NCBI GenBank assembly: GCA_013696785.1
Contig: JACCXW010000075.1
Location: 1-5,254 of the forward strand
Direction: 5' to 3'
DNA length: 5,254 nt
Source: Geodermatophilaceae bacterium
GTDB taxonomy: Bacteria > Actinomycetota > Actinomycetes > Mycobacteriales > Geodermatophilaceae
Part shown: in pieces, positions 1-5,254 of the stretch
Numbering within the stretch: the first letter of the stretch is position 1
Layout of the letters: each line of letters opens with the position of its first letter
Position numbers and translations under genes: made by a program
The notes under the pieces: generated by a model
What the model was told of the DNA's origin: nothing
What the model saw: the letters and a program-made list of their open reading frames with translations, nothing else
The model's database searches: none

Positions 1-377
1 GTGGGGTCCGGGTTGTCCTCCAGCGCCGCCGCGATCGTGGTCAGGAAGCCGGGAGTGCAGAAGCCGCACTGCAACGCGTGGCATTCGGTGAAGGCCTGCT
101 GCGCGGGGTGCGGCGTGCCGTCGGCCCCGGCCAGCCCCTCGACCGTGGTGACCGCTGCGCCGTCCACCGTGACCGCGAGCAGCAGGCAGGAGCGCACCGG
201 CCGGCCGTCGAGCAGCACCGTGCAGGCGCCGCACACGCCGTGCTCGCAGCCGACGTGGGTGCCGGTCAGTCCGAGATCGTGCCGGATCGCGTCGGAGAGC
301 AGCCGGCGTACGGGCACATCTATGTCGTGGCGCACGCCGTTGACGGTGAGCACGACCGTTCTGCGCTGCTCGGTCAT
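1..377 (-). CDS. Molybdenum hydroxylase [2Fe-2S] small subunit (xanthine dehydrogenase/CoxS type), 3' end cut by window edge
   Basis: Small electron-transfer subunit of a three-subunit molybdenum hydroxylase; in this family it passes electrons from the molybdopterin centre to FAD through two [2Fe-2S] clusters. 125 residues are visible. The N-terminal plant-ferredoxin-like fold carries the first cluster: C44, C49, C52 (within GCEHGVCGACTVLLDG) and C64. The second-cluster domain starts with CGFCTPG, giving C104 and C107. Its other two cysteines and roughly 30-45 C-terminal residues should lie beyond the left edge, since family members are usually about 155-170 residues. The ATG at 375-377 overlaps the TGA of the FAD-subunit gene (ATGA), so translation is probably coupled; the preceding sequence is G-rich (GGTGG) without a clear Shine-Dalgarno. 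The cofactor role is certain from the motifs, but the substrate of the complex cannot be read from this subunit. Confidence 0.95.
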   Translation of the reverse strand, partial: MTEQRRTVVLTVNGVRHDIDVPVRRLLSDAIRHDLGLTGTHVGCEHGVCGACTVLLDGRPVRSCLLLAVTVDGAAVTTVEGLAGADGTPHPAQQAFTECHALQCGFCTPGFLTTIAAALEDNPDP

Positions 378-1234
378 CCCGGCGCCACCGCCGCCTCGGC
401 CAGCGCGCGGGCGGTGAGAACCCCGACCAGCTGCCTGCGGTAGGCGACCGTCGCGTGGATGTCGGCCTCGGGCGAGACCTGTTCCCGTGCCAGCCGACCC
501 GCGGCGGCCCAGTCGGCATCGGCCACGGGTGCGCCGGCAACCGCGTCGGTGAGGTCCAGCAGCAGCGGCGTCGGTCCCACCGAGATGTAGGCCGCCCGCG
601 CCGCCGTCACCTCCCCGTCCACGACGGTGACCGCCGCCGCGACTCCGCACAGGGCATAGTCGCCGTGTCGCCTGGCCACCTCGACGAAGGCGCTGCCCGT
701 CCCGGGTGCGAACGCGGGGAAGGTGGCGGATTCGACCATCTCCCCCGATTCGAGGCAGCACTCCAGCGGACCGACGAAGAACTCTTCTGCCGGGACGTCT
801 CGAACTCTCTCCCGGCTGCGGATCCGGACCGTCCCCCCGGTCAACGCAAGCACCGCCGTCATCTCCCCCGCCGGGTCGGCATGGGCAAGACTGCCGCACG
901 TCGTGCCACGGTTGCGGATCGCGGGATGGGCGACAAGCCGCAGCCCCTTGCGCAGCAGCGGTTGTACGCCGTACGCCGCGTCGTCCCGCTCCACGTCGGC
1001 GTGCCGGGCCGTAGCCCCGACCGTGACCGCCGAGTCCGACGTATCCACAGTGGACAGTCCCGTGATGCGATTGATGTCCACGAGATGAGCTGGGGACGCC
1101 AGCCGCATGTTCAGGATGGGGACCAGACTCTGCCCACCGGCGAGCACCTTGCCGTCGTCGCCGACCTCGGCGAGAACCCGCAACGCCTCCTCGGCGGAGT
1201 CGGGTACGTGGTAGGTGAACGGAGCAGGCTTCAC
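374..1234 (-). CDS. Molybdenum hydroxylase FAD-binding medium subunit (xanthine dehydrogenase/CoxM type)
   Basis: Medium subunit of a xanthine dehydrogenase/CO-dehydrogenase-type hydroxylase. It holds FAD and hands electrons from the [2Fe-2S] subunit to the final acceptor, in the cytoplasm. It has 286 residues, normal for stand-alone CoxM-like subunits. The N-terminal FAD-binding domain (about 1-175) has the two diagnostic loops: AGGQSL at 32-37, followed by VPILNMRL, and TTCGSLAHADPAGE at 111-124. The usual TxGG of the second loop reads TTCG, with Cys113 in place of glycine. The C-terminal domain (about 180-282) has the typical RRHGDYAL and SVGPTP segments. The start is GTG at 1232-1234; it gives the expected N-terminus (KPAPFTYHVP) and lies 10 bp after the permease stop, with only a weak ribosome site (CCGGTGG). 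The gene is the middle one of the operon and overlaps the next by 4 bp. Xanthine, hypoxanthine or uracil/thymine are all possible substrates; the missing large subunit sets specificity. Confidence 0.95.
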   Translation of the reverse strand: MKPAPFTYHVPDSAEEALRVLAEVGDDGKVLAGGQSLVPILNMRLASPAHLVDINRITGLSTVDTSDSAVTVGATARHADVERDDAAYGVQPLLRKGLRLVAHPAIRNRGTTCGSLAHADPAGEMTAVLALTGGTVRIRSRERVRDVPAEEFFVGPLECCLESGEMVESATFPAFAPGTGSAFVEVARRHGDYALCGVAAAVTVVDGEVTAARAAYISVGPTPLLLDLTDAVAGAPVADADWAAAGRLAREQVSPEADIHATVAYRRQLVGVLTARALAEAAVAPG

Positions 1235-1244
1235 CCACCGGAGC

Positions 1245-2687
1245 CTAGGGCTTGAAGTCCTTGGAGCTACGCGGCTCTGCCGTCCGGTCCCGATCGTCGT
1301 GCACGCCCGCGTGACCGACCGCCGGACCGGTGCCGTCGGTGTAGCCCCGCTCGGAGCGCAGCGCGTCCTGCATCTGCTTCGGCGCCAGCACCCGGGCCAC
1401 GTGCCAGCCGACGACGCACACGATCGTCCCCAGTGCGATTCCTTGTAGCGAGAAGTCGTCGCTGACCTGAAGGTTGACGTTGCCGATCGCGATGATGATG
1501 CCGGCGGCCAGCGGGACCAGGTTGATCGGGTTGGCGAAGTCGACCCGGTTCTCCTTCCAGATCTTGGCGCCCAGCAGTCCGATCATCCCGTAGAGGACGA
1601 CGGTGATCCCGCCCAGCACGCCGCCCGGTGTCGCGGCGATGAGTGCGCCGAATTTCGGGCAGAGACCGAACAGGATCGCGACCAGGGCCGCGACGTAGTA
1701 GGCCGCGGTGGAGTAGACCCGCGTCGCCGCCATGACCCCGATATTCTCGGCGTACGTCGTCGTGGGCGATCCGCCGACCGACGTGGCGATGACGGTGCCG
1801 ACGCCGTCGCCGAAGATCGCGCGGCCGAGAACCGGGTCGAGATCCCGTTTCGTCATCTCGGCCACGGCCTTGACATGCCCGGCGTTCTCGGCGAGCAATG
1901 CGATGACGGCCGGGAGTACGAGCAGGACGAAGGAGACCTTGAAGCTCGGCCCGTGGAAGTCCGGCAGCCCGATCCAGTTCGCCCCGGTGACTCCGTCGAA
2001 GTTCGTCCGCAGGTGCGGCACCTCCTCGGTGCCGCCGGGCAGGATGGAGGTGATCTCACCGGTCGTCTTGTCGAGGATCCACGAGAGCGCGAAACCGAAG
2101 ATCAGAGCCAAGAATACCGAGATCCTGGACCAGAATCCGGGCAGCACCAAGGATCCGACGATGACGAAGGTCATCGTGGCCAGGGCCACCCATTGGTCCT
2201 GCGGCCAGTAGATACCGGCCACCACGGGCGCGAGGTTGAAACCGATCAGCAACACGACGGCGCCGGTGACCGCCGGCGGCAGGATCGCGTGGATCAGCCG
2301 GGCACCGGCGACATGGATGATCACGCCGGCCACCGCCAGCACGGCACCGGCGACCAGGATGGCTCCGGTGACGGAGCCGTTGTCCCCGCCGGCAGCCCGG
2401 ATCGCGACGACACCACCCACGAACGACGCGCTGGTCCCGAGGTAGCTCGGGACCTTTCCCTGCACGATCAGCAAGAAGACGATGGTGGCTACGCCGGACA
2501 TCATGATCGCCAGGTTCGGATCCAGACCCATGACGAGCGGGAAGACGAACGTGGCACCGAACATCGCGACCACGTGCTGCGCCCCGATTCCGACGGTGCG
2601 TCCCCAGGACAATCTCTCGTCCGGGGCAACCGCTTCGCCAGGTGGCGGGGTGCGGCCGTCGCCGTACAACTTCCACGTGAACGCCAT
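1245..2687 (-). CDS. NCS2/NAT-family nucleobase permease, RutG/UraA (uracil-xanthine permease) type
   Basis: Inner-membrane nucleobase:cation symporter of the nucleobase-ascorbate transporter family, about 480 residues; the family fold has 14 membrane segments, and hydrophobic stretches run from about residue 31 to 432. Visible family motifs are Q37-H38 in the first helix (GAQHVVAMFGAT), the substrate-site glutamate E267 with H271 (LLAENAGH), and the NAT signature E314-N315-x-G-x4-T-R (ENIGVMAATR). These match UraA/RutG-type uracil carriers; the start (APDERL), GLDPNL and TTTYAENIGVMA also recall E. coli RutG. A hydrophilic tail of about 45 residues follows the last helix. I chose ATG at 2685-2687 over the in-frame GTG five codons upstream because a perfect AAGGAG lies 6 bp before the ATG. 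First gene of the operon with the hydroxylase subunits, so it probably imports their substrate. Uracil, thymine or xanthine are all plausible; family certain, substrate not. Confidence 0.94.
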   Translation of the reverse strand: MAFTWKLYGDGRTPPPGEAVAPDERLSWGRTVGIGAQHVVAMFGATFVFPLVMGLDPNLAIMMSGVATIVFLLIVQGKVPSYLGTSASFVGGVVAIRAAGGDNGSVTGAILVAGAVLAVAGVIIHVAGARLIHAILPPAVTGAVVLLIGFNLAPVVAGIYWPQDQWVALATMTFVIVGSLVLPGFWSRISVFLALIFGFALSWILDKTTGEITSILPGGTEEVPHLRTNFDGVTGANWIGLPDFHGPSFKVSFVLLVLPAVIALLAENAGHVKAVAEMTKRDLDPVLGRAIFGDGVGTVIATSVGGSPTTTYAENIGVMAATRVYSTAAYYVAALVAILFGLCPKFGALIAATPGGVLGGITVVLYGMIGLLGAKIWKENRVDFANPINLVPLAAGIIIAIGNVNLQVSDDFSLQGIALGTIVCVVGWHVARVLAPKQMQDALRSERGYTDGTGPAVGHAGVHDDRDRTAEPRSSKDFKP

Positions 2688-2693
2688 GGCGGT

Positions 2694-2699
2694 CTCCTT
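2694..2699 (-). promoter_or_regulatory. Ribosome binding site of the permease (decides its start)
   Basis: AAGGAG on the minus strand, 6 bp before the ATG at 2687. It sits inside the five-codon extension that would follow from the upstream GTG at 2702, so the ATG is the better start. Confidence 0.75.
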
Positions 2700-2771
2700 C
2701 ACCGTGCCGCTGCCGCGCCCGTCGTGGTTCAGCCGGCGGCTCCACGAGGGCGGCGCTGACTGGAAAGCTTG

Positions 2772-2792
2772 GACCGGCCGTAGCGGCCGGTC
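2772..2792. promoter_or_regulatory. Perfect 9-bp inverted repeat between pucR-like gene and permease: terminator or operator
   Basis: Arms GACCGGCCG and CGGCCGGTC separated by TAG (CTA when read on the minus strand). It lies 43 bp after the stop codon of the PucR-type regulator and 84 bp before the permease ATG. As RNA it would form a very stable GC hairpin and could end the regulator transcript, but the following bases (CAAGCTTTCC) are not a real U-tract and the loop is only 3 nt. It directly abuts the TTGACCAT element upstream of the permease, so a DNA operator covering the promoter is equally possible. No other gene occupies the 148-bp gap 2688-2835. Confidence 0.6.
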
Positions 2793-2800
2793 ATGGTCAA
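2793..2800 (-). promoter_or_regulatory. Candidate -35-like element or binding box upstream of the permease operon (TTGACCAT)
   Basis: TTGACCAT on the minus strand matches the -35 consensus TTGACA at five of six positions. No good -10 hexamer is found 16-19 bp downstream, where the inverted repeat lies, so promoter assignment is weak. The same 8-mer occurs in the regulator/AllH intergenic region at 4568-4575, also pointing towards a catabolic gene, which suggests it may be a shared regulator box instead. Confidence 0.3.
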
Positions 2801-2835
2801 CTACTCACAACGCTCCGGCGATTCGCTGGCGAGCT

Positions 2836-4509
2836 TCACGGCCTGTGGACGACTCCCCGCATGCGGATGACCTGCAGGGCGAGCATCAGGTTCAGCCGCA
2901 GATCCGGGTCCTGGCTGAACGGTCCGAGCATCCGCTCGAGCTTCCCGATCCGGTACCGCAACGTGTTGTAGTGAAAGTGCAGCCGGCGGGAGGCCTCGGC
3001 GACGTTGAGATTGGTCTCCAGCAGCACCTGCAGTGTCTCCCGAAGGTCGACCGCCTCGGTGTCCTGGCTCCAGGCCAGCGGCCCAAGGACCTCCCCGACG
3101 TACGAGCGGAGTTCGTCTCCCTCGGGAACGAGGGAGAGCAGCCGGAACACACCGAGGTCGTTGAAGTGCGCTATCTCACCGGGTCCGTGCATCTGCCGGC
3201 CGACCTGCACGCCGCGCCGCGCCTGCGCATAGCCTGCGGGCAGGGCCGTCAGCGGTTGACAGATCCGGCTGATGCCGACGCTGAACGTCCAACCGCGACG
3301 CCGCAGCTCCGCTCCGACCCGGCCGGCGACCGCCTGCACGACCGTGCACGCCGCGGCGTCGTCGTCCGCGCCGAGCAACGTGACGACCTCGTCGCTGAAG
3401 GCCACAACGGCCGCGGCGCGGTCCCAGGAGCGCACCGCGGATCGCCAGAGCACGGCCAGCCGCTCCACCGTCTCCTGCCGGTCCGCCCGGGCCCCGGCGG
3501 TGACCGGCGGTTCCAGCTCGGCGACGACGACGACGAGCGGCCGTTCCAGATCCCAGCCGAAGGAGCGGGACTGGGCCAGCAGGCGGGCGACGTCGATCGT
3601 CCGCCCGTCGACCAGATCCCGGACCAGGTCGGACTGGTACTTGCTCTCGACGGCCGTCACCGCCAGCCGTTGCGTGATCACGAGCGCCGCGACCGTCGCT
3701 GCGCGCTCGAGGATCGTGACGGCTCCCGCGTCCAGCTCGCCGTCGCGGCGGAAGGCGATGAGCCGGCCGTGGTCCAACGTCCCGGCCACGACCGGAACGG
3801 CGACGCTCCGGTCCGGTGGGACGCGGGCCGCCGCGGATGCGGTGCGTTCCGGCGCGTGGATCGCTCTGGCGGCGTCGAGATCGGCCGGCGGACCTGCGGT
3901 GGCGAGCATCCGGCCGTCGACCCCGACCACGAGCACCGCCGCGCCGAGAAGCGACGCGGTCTCCTCGGCCACCTCGTCCAGCCCGCCGCCGGCCAGCACG
4001 ATCTGCACGAGCGCGCGGTGCACCTCGTCGTAGCGGGCCAGCGCGGCCGACTGCCGATTCAGGATGTCGGTGAGCACCTGGTTGAGGATGTCGTCGAAGC
4101 CGACATCGTCCGGGAGCAGGATCACCGGGAAGTCGCGCCGGTCGGCCTCGGCGAGCATGGCCTCGGGCAGCTCGTCGATGTAGCGGCCGAGCTTGATCCC
4201 CAGCGCCGCTAGCCCGCGATCGTCGAGTGCTCCGACGAGCCCGGTGAGCGCCGCCGGGGTGTCCCGGAGCGGGTAGCCGGTGGTCAACAGCAGCTCGTGC
4301 GGTTTGACCCACGGCAGGACGTCCGGAACCTCCATGACGTTCAGCCGCTCCACGATCCGGTCCAGGCCTCCCCGACCGGCCAGCAGCCGTGCCTGGGCGA
4401 GCGAGGACACATCGAGCACCTCGCGGACGGCCAGTCCGCGGCCGGAGTCGGTGGCCGGCTCGCTGCGACGGGCCGGTTGTGGCGCTCTCGGTCGGGCGGC
4501 TGGCGACAT
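2836..4509 (-). CDS. PucR-family transcriptional regulator
   Basis: DNA-binding regulator of the PucR family, whose Bacillus founder controls purine catabolism; family members often respond to catabolic intermediates. It has 557 residues in the usual order: the PucR N-terminal domain (about 26-150; LAVREVLDV, VMEVPD at 58-63, HELLLTTGY at 71-79), a GAF-like middle region (about 160-285), a degenerate GGDEF-like domain (about 290-440), and the C-terminal HTH_30 helix-turn-helix (about 485-545) with the hallmark HYNTLRYRI at 513-521. The first 25 residues are a Pro/Arg/Ala-rich extension of unknown role. Start chosen as ATG at 4507-4509, preceded by GGGGAGG at a 4-bp gap; an in-frame TTG lies eight codons upstream. 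It is co-directional with the permease-hydroxylase operon and divergent from the AllH-family gene, so it most likely regulates both. The effector cannot be told from sequence; no degenerate GGDEF catalytic residues are seen. Confidence 0.95.
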   Translation of the reverse strand: MSPAARPRAPQPARRSEPATDSGRGLAVREVLDVSSLAQARLLAGRGGLDRIVERLNVMEVPDVLPWVKPHELLLTTGYPLRDTPAALTGLVGALDDRGLAALGIKLGRYIDELPEAMLAEADRRDFPVILLPDDVGFDDILNQVLTDILNRQSAALARYDEVHRALVQIVLAGGGLDEVAEETASLLGAAVLVVGVDGRMLATAGPPADLDAARAIHAPERTASAAARVPPDRSVAVPVVAGTLDHGRLIAFRRDGELDAGAVTILERAATVAALVITQRLAVTAVESKYQSDLVRDLVDGRTIDVARLLAQSRSFGWDLERPLVVVVAELEPPVTAGARADRQETVERLAVLWRSAVRSWDRAAAVVAFSDEVVTLLGADDDAAACTVVQAVAGRVGAELRRRGWTFSVGISRICQPLTALPAGYAQARRGVQVGRQMHGPGEIAHFNDLGVFRLLSLVPEGDELRSYVGEVLGPLAWSQDTEAVDLRETLQVLLETNLNVAEASRRLHFHYNTLRYRIGKLERMLGPFSQDPDLRLNLMLALQVIRMRGVVHRP

Positions 4510-4513
4510 CAGC

Positions 4514-4520
4514 CCTCCCC
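4514..4520 (-). promoter_or_regulatory. Ribosome binding site of the PucR-family regulator
   Basis: GGGGAGG on the minus strand, 4 bp before ATG 4509. It favours the ATG over the TTG at 4533, whose upstream sequence has no comparable site. Confidence 0.6.
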
Positions 4521-4531
4521 GCCCGGTTGGC

Positions 4532-4556
4532 AAGCAGGGGCGGCATCACCCTGCTT
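4532..4556. promoter_or_regulatory. 8-bp inverted repeat in the divergent control region (operator candidate)
   Basis: Perfect arms AAGCAGGG (4532-4539) and CCCTGCTT (4549-4556) with a 9-bp spacer; arm centres are 17 bp apart, a spacing compatible with a dimeric repressor or activator. It is 22 bp upstream of the regulator ATG. A third related half, GCAGG at 4562-4566, can pair with the CCTGC at 4550-4554, so the regulator leader RNA could also fold in two exclusive ways. Autoregulation by the PucR-type protein is an inference. Confidence 0.45.
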
Positions 4557-4567
4557 TCTTGGCAGGT

Positions 4568-4603
4568 TTGACCATACGGCGAGCCCCCGGCCGCGGATAG
4601 GTT
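4568..4603. promoter_or_regulatory. Candidate divergent promoter region for the regulator and the AllH-family gene
   Basis: On the plus strand TTGACC (4568-4573) is a good -35 and TAGGTT (4598-4603) fits TANNNT, but the 24-bp spacer is too long for one sigma-70-type promoter, so they may not belong together. TAGGTT alone would start transcription near 4610. On the minus strand TATGGT (4571-4576) is a fair -10 for the regulator, giving a leader of about 50-55 nt, with no clear -35. TATGGT overlaps the TTGACCAT element. Confidence 0.3.
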
Positions 4604-4639
4604 CCGGCCGTGGCCGCAACGTCCGTACGACCGAGCGGC

Positions 4640-5254
4640 ATGGTGCTCACGTCGACGGACGCAACGGCGATTCCGGTCGCCGCCAGTACCGCGGTGCGGC
4701 GCATCCTGTGCGGACCGCCGCGGCCGGCCGTGGTGATCGGCACGCCCGCGGGCGCGGTCTACCTCCGGACCGACGACGGGGAATTGCTCGCGGTACTGGC
4801 ACCGACCGCGGCCCGGCTGCCGATGGCCGCGGTTGCCGTGGATGCCCTGCGCGAGCGACCCGAGCCGGGCCAACGTGGGTCCGTCGGCGCCGGCCGGATC
4901 GACGCCGGCGGCCTCTCGGCGCATGTCGTGCGGTGGTGGGATCCGCGCCCGGTGCTCCCTCTATGGACACCCGAACTCCTGGCCGCGAACCTGGCGCAGA
5001 TCTCATTGGCTGACCCGGAGATCGGTCTGCCGCCCGGACCGGTGAGAGCGCTGCGGGCGGCGCTTCACGACCGCGACCACACCGTGACCGTGCGGGCAGC
5101 GTCCGCACTGATCGGGCTCGGCCCGGGCTTGACCCCGTCCGGTGACGACGTCCTGATCGGGCTCATCTCGTCGCTGGTGTGTCTCGGCCACCCGGATTCC
5201 GGGCCTACCGCCGCTGCCGTACTGGCAGCAGCGCAAGGGCGCACGACCGATCTG
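4640..5254 (+). CDS. allH: DUF2877 protein, AllH/YlbF family (oxamate carbamoyltransferase component), 3' end cut by window edge
   Basis: Member of the DUF2877 family, which includes E. coli YlbF (AllH). AllH acts with AllF (FdrA) and AllG (YlbE, DUF1116) as oxamate carbamoyltransferase, phosphorolysing the ureide oxalurate to oxamate and carbamoyl phosphate in allantoin breakdown. Here 205 residues are visible. The family signature GLGPGLTPSGDD is at 159-170, followed by VLIGLISSL; E. coli YlbF has the similar GKGPGLTPSHDD. The N-terminal half (GAVYLRTDDGELLAVLAPTAARLP) also looks like actinobacterial members. E. coli YlbF is about 271 residues, so some 60 are missing on the right. ATG 4640 has only a weak GAG at 4-bp distance; an in-frame GTG at 4610 (stop TAG at 4598) would add ten residues and might be read from a leaderless transcript. 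Divergent from the PucR-type gene. Partner genes (FdrA, DUF1116, carbamate kinase) are predicted just downstream but not seen. Family assignment is firm; the actual substrate is not. Confidence 0.85.
   Translation, partial: MVLTSTDATAIPVAASTAVRRILCGPPRPAVVIGTPAGAVYLRTDDGELLAVLAPTAARLPMAAVAVDALRERPEPGQRGSVGAGRIDAGGLSAHVVRWWDPRPVLPLWTPELLAANLAQISLADPEIGLPPGPVRALRAALHDRDHTVTVRAASALIGLGPGLTPSGDDVLIGLISSLVCLGHPDSGPTAAAVLAAAQGRTTDL

Noticed and set aside
1..417. Plus-strand open frame at the left edge
   Set aside because: Antisense of the [2Fe-2S] subunit, whose cysteine motifs are unambiguous.
455..1255. Plus-strand open frame antisense to the FAD subunit
   Set aside because: No family similarity; the minus strand carries both FAD-binding loops in the expected order.
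2688..2702. GTG start adding five residues to the permease
   Set aside because: The extension contains the AAGGAG that is ideally placed for the ATG at 2687.
1875..2759. Plus-strand open frame antisense to the permease
   Set aside because: Charged repetitive translation (Asp/Arg/His/Gly-rich) with no domain; mirror of hydrophobic codons on the real strand.
2482..4212. Long plus-strand open frame (576 codons) antisense to the PucR-family gene and permease start
   Set aside because: Composition is low-complexity Arg/Asp/Gly/Pro-rich with no recognisable domain, and the opposite strand has clear PucR and permease motifs. Long antisense open frames are typical of high-GC DNA.
4510..4533. Upstream TTG start adding eight residues to the PucR-family protein
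   Set aside because: ATG 4509 has a good GGGGAGG ribosome site, which the extension would turn into coding sequence; the extra residues add nothing conserved.
3176..4924. Minus-strand open frame (582 codons) overlapping the regulator, the divergent region and the AllH-family gene
   Set aside because: It is an Arg/Gly/Ala-rich shadow in another frame of the PucR gene and antisense of the AllH gene; it would cross two genes with solid family motifs.
1..5254. tRNA, rRNA, CRISPR array, insertion sequence or prophage signals
   Set aside because: None seen: no regularly spaced repeats, no transposase or integrase motifs, and nearly all sequence is accounted for by five catabolic or regulatory genes.

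Overview
The window is high-GC DNA (roughly two thirds G+C by eye) with strong G/C bias at third codon positions, GTG/ATG starts and tightly packed genes. Together with the protein families present, this points to an actinobacterium; I cannot name the genus. The content is nucleobase/ureide catabolism. There is no sign of phage, insertion sequences, CRISPR, tRNA or rRNA.

Layout: positions 1-2687 hold a three-gene operon on the minus strand. In transcription order it encodes an NCS2/NAT-family nucleobase permease (1245-2687), the FAD-binding medium subunit of a xanthine dehydrogenase/CO-dehydrogenase-type molybdenum hydroxylase (374-1234), and its [2Fe-2S] small subunit (1-377, cut by the left window edge). 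The permease and FAD genes are 10 bp apart, and the FAD and [2Fe-2S] genes overlap by 4 bp (ATGA). The large molybdopterin subunit is expected just outside the left edge. Positions 2688-2835 are a 148-bp non-coding gap with a perfect 9-bp inverted repeat and a TTGACC hexamer. Positions 2836-4509 encode a PucR-family transcriptional regulator on the same strand. Positions 4510-4639 are a divergent control region with a second inverted repeat and another TTGACC. From 4640 (or 4610) to the right edge, on the plus strand, is the first part of a DUF2877 protein, the family of E. coli YlbF/AllH, a component of oxamate carbamoyltransferase.

How the genes may work together: the regulator sits between two transcription units and probably controls both. 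The permease imports a nucleobase, the molybdenum hydroxylase oxidises it, and the AllH unit probably acts later by phosphorolysis of a ureido acid to carbamoyl phosphate. The default reading is purine (xanthine) catabolism. However, the permease resembles the RutG/UraA uracil branch, so an oxidative pyrimidine route (uracil to barbiturate to 3-oxo-3-ureidopropanoate) deserves equal consideration. The last compound is the one-carbon homologue of oxalurate, the ureide handled by the AllFGH enzyme. This is inference; the genes just outside the window would decide it.
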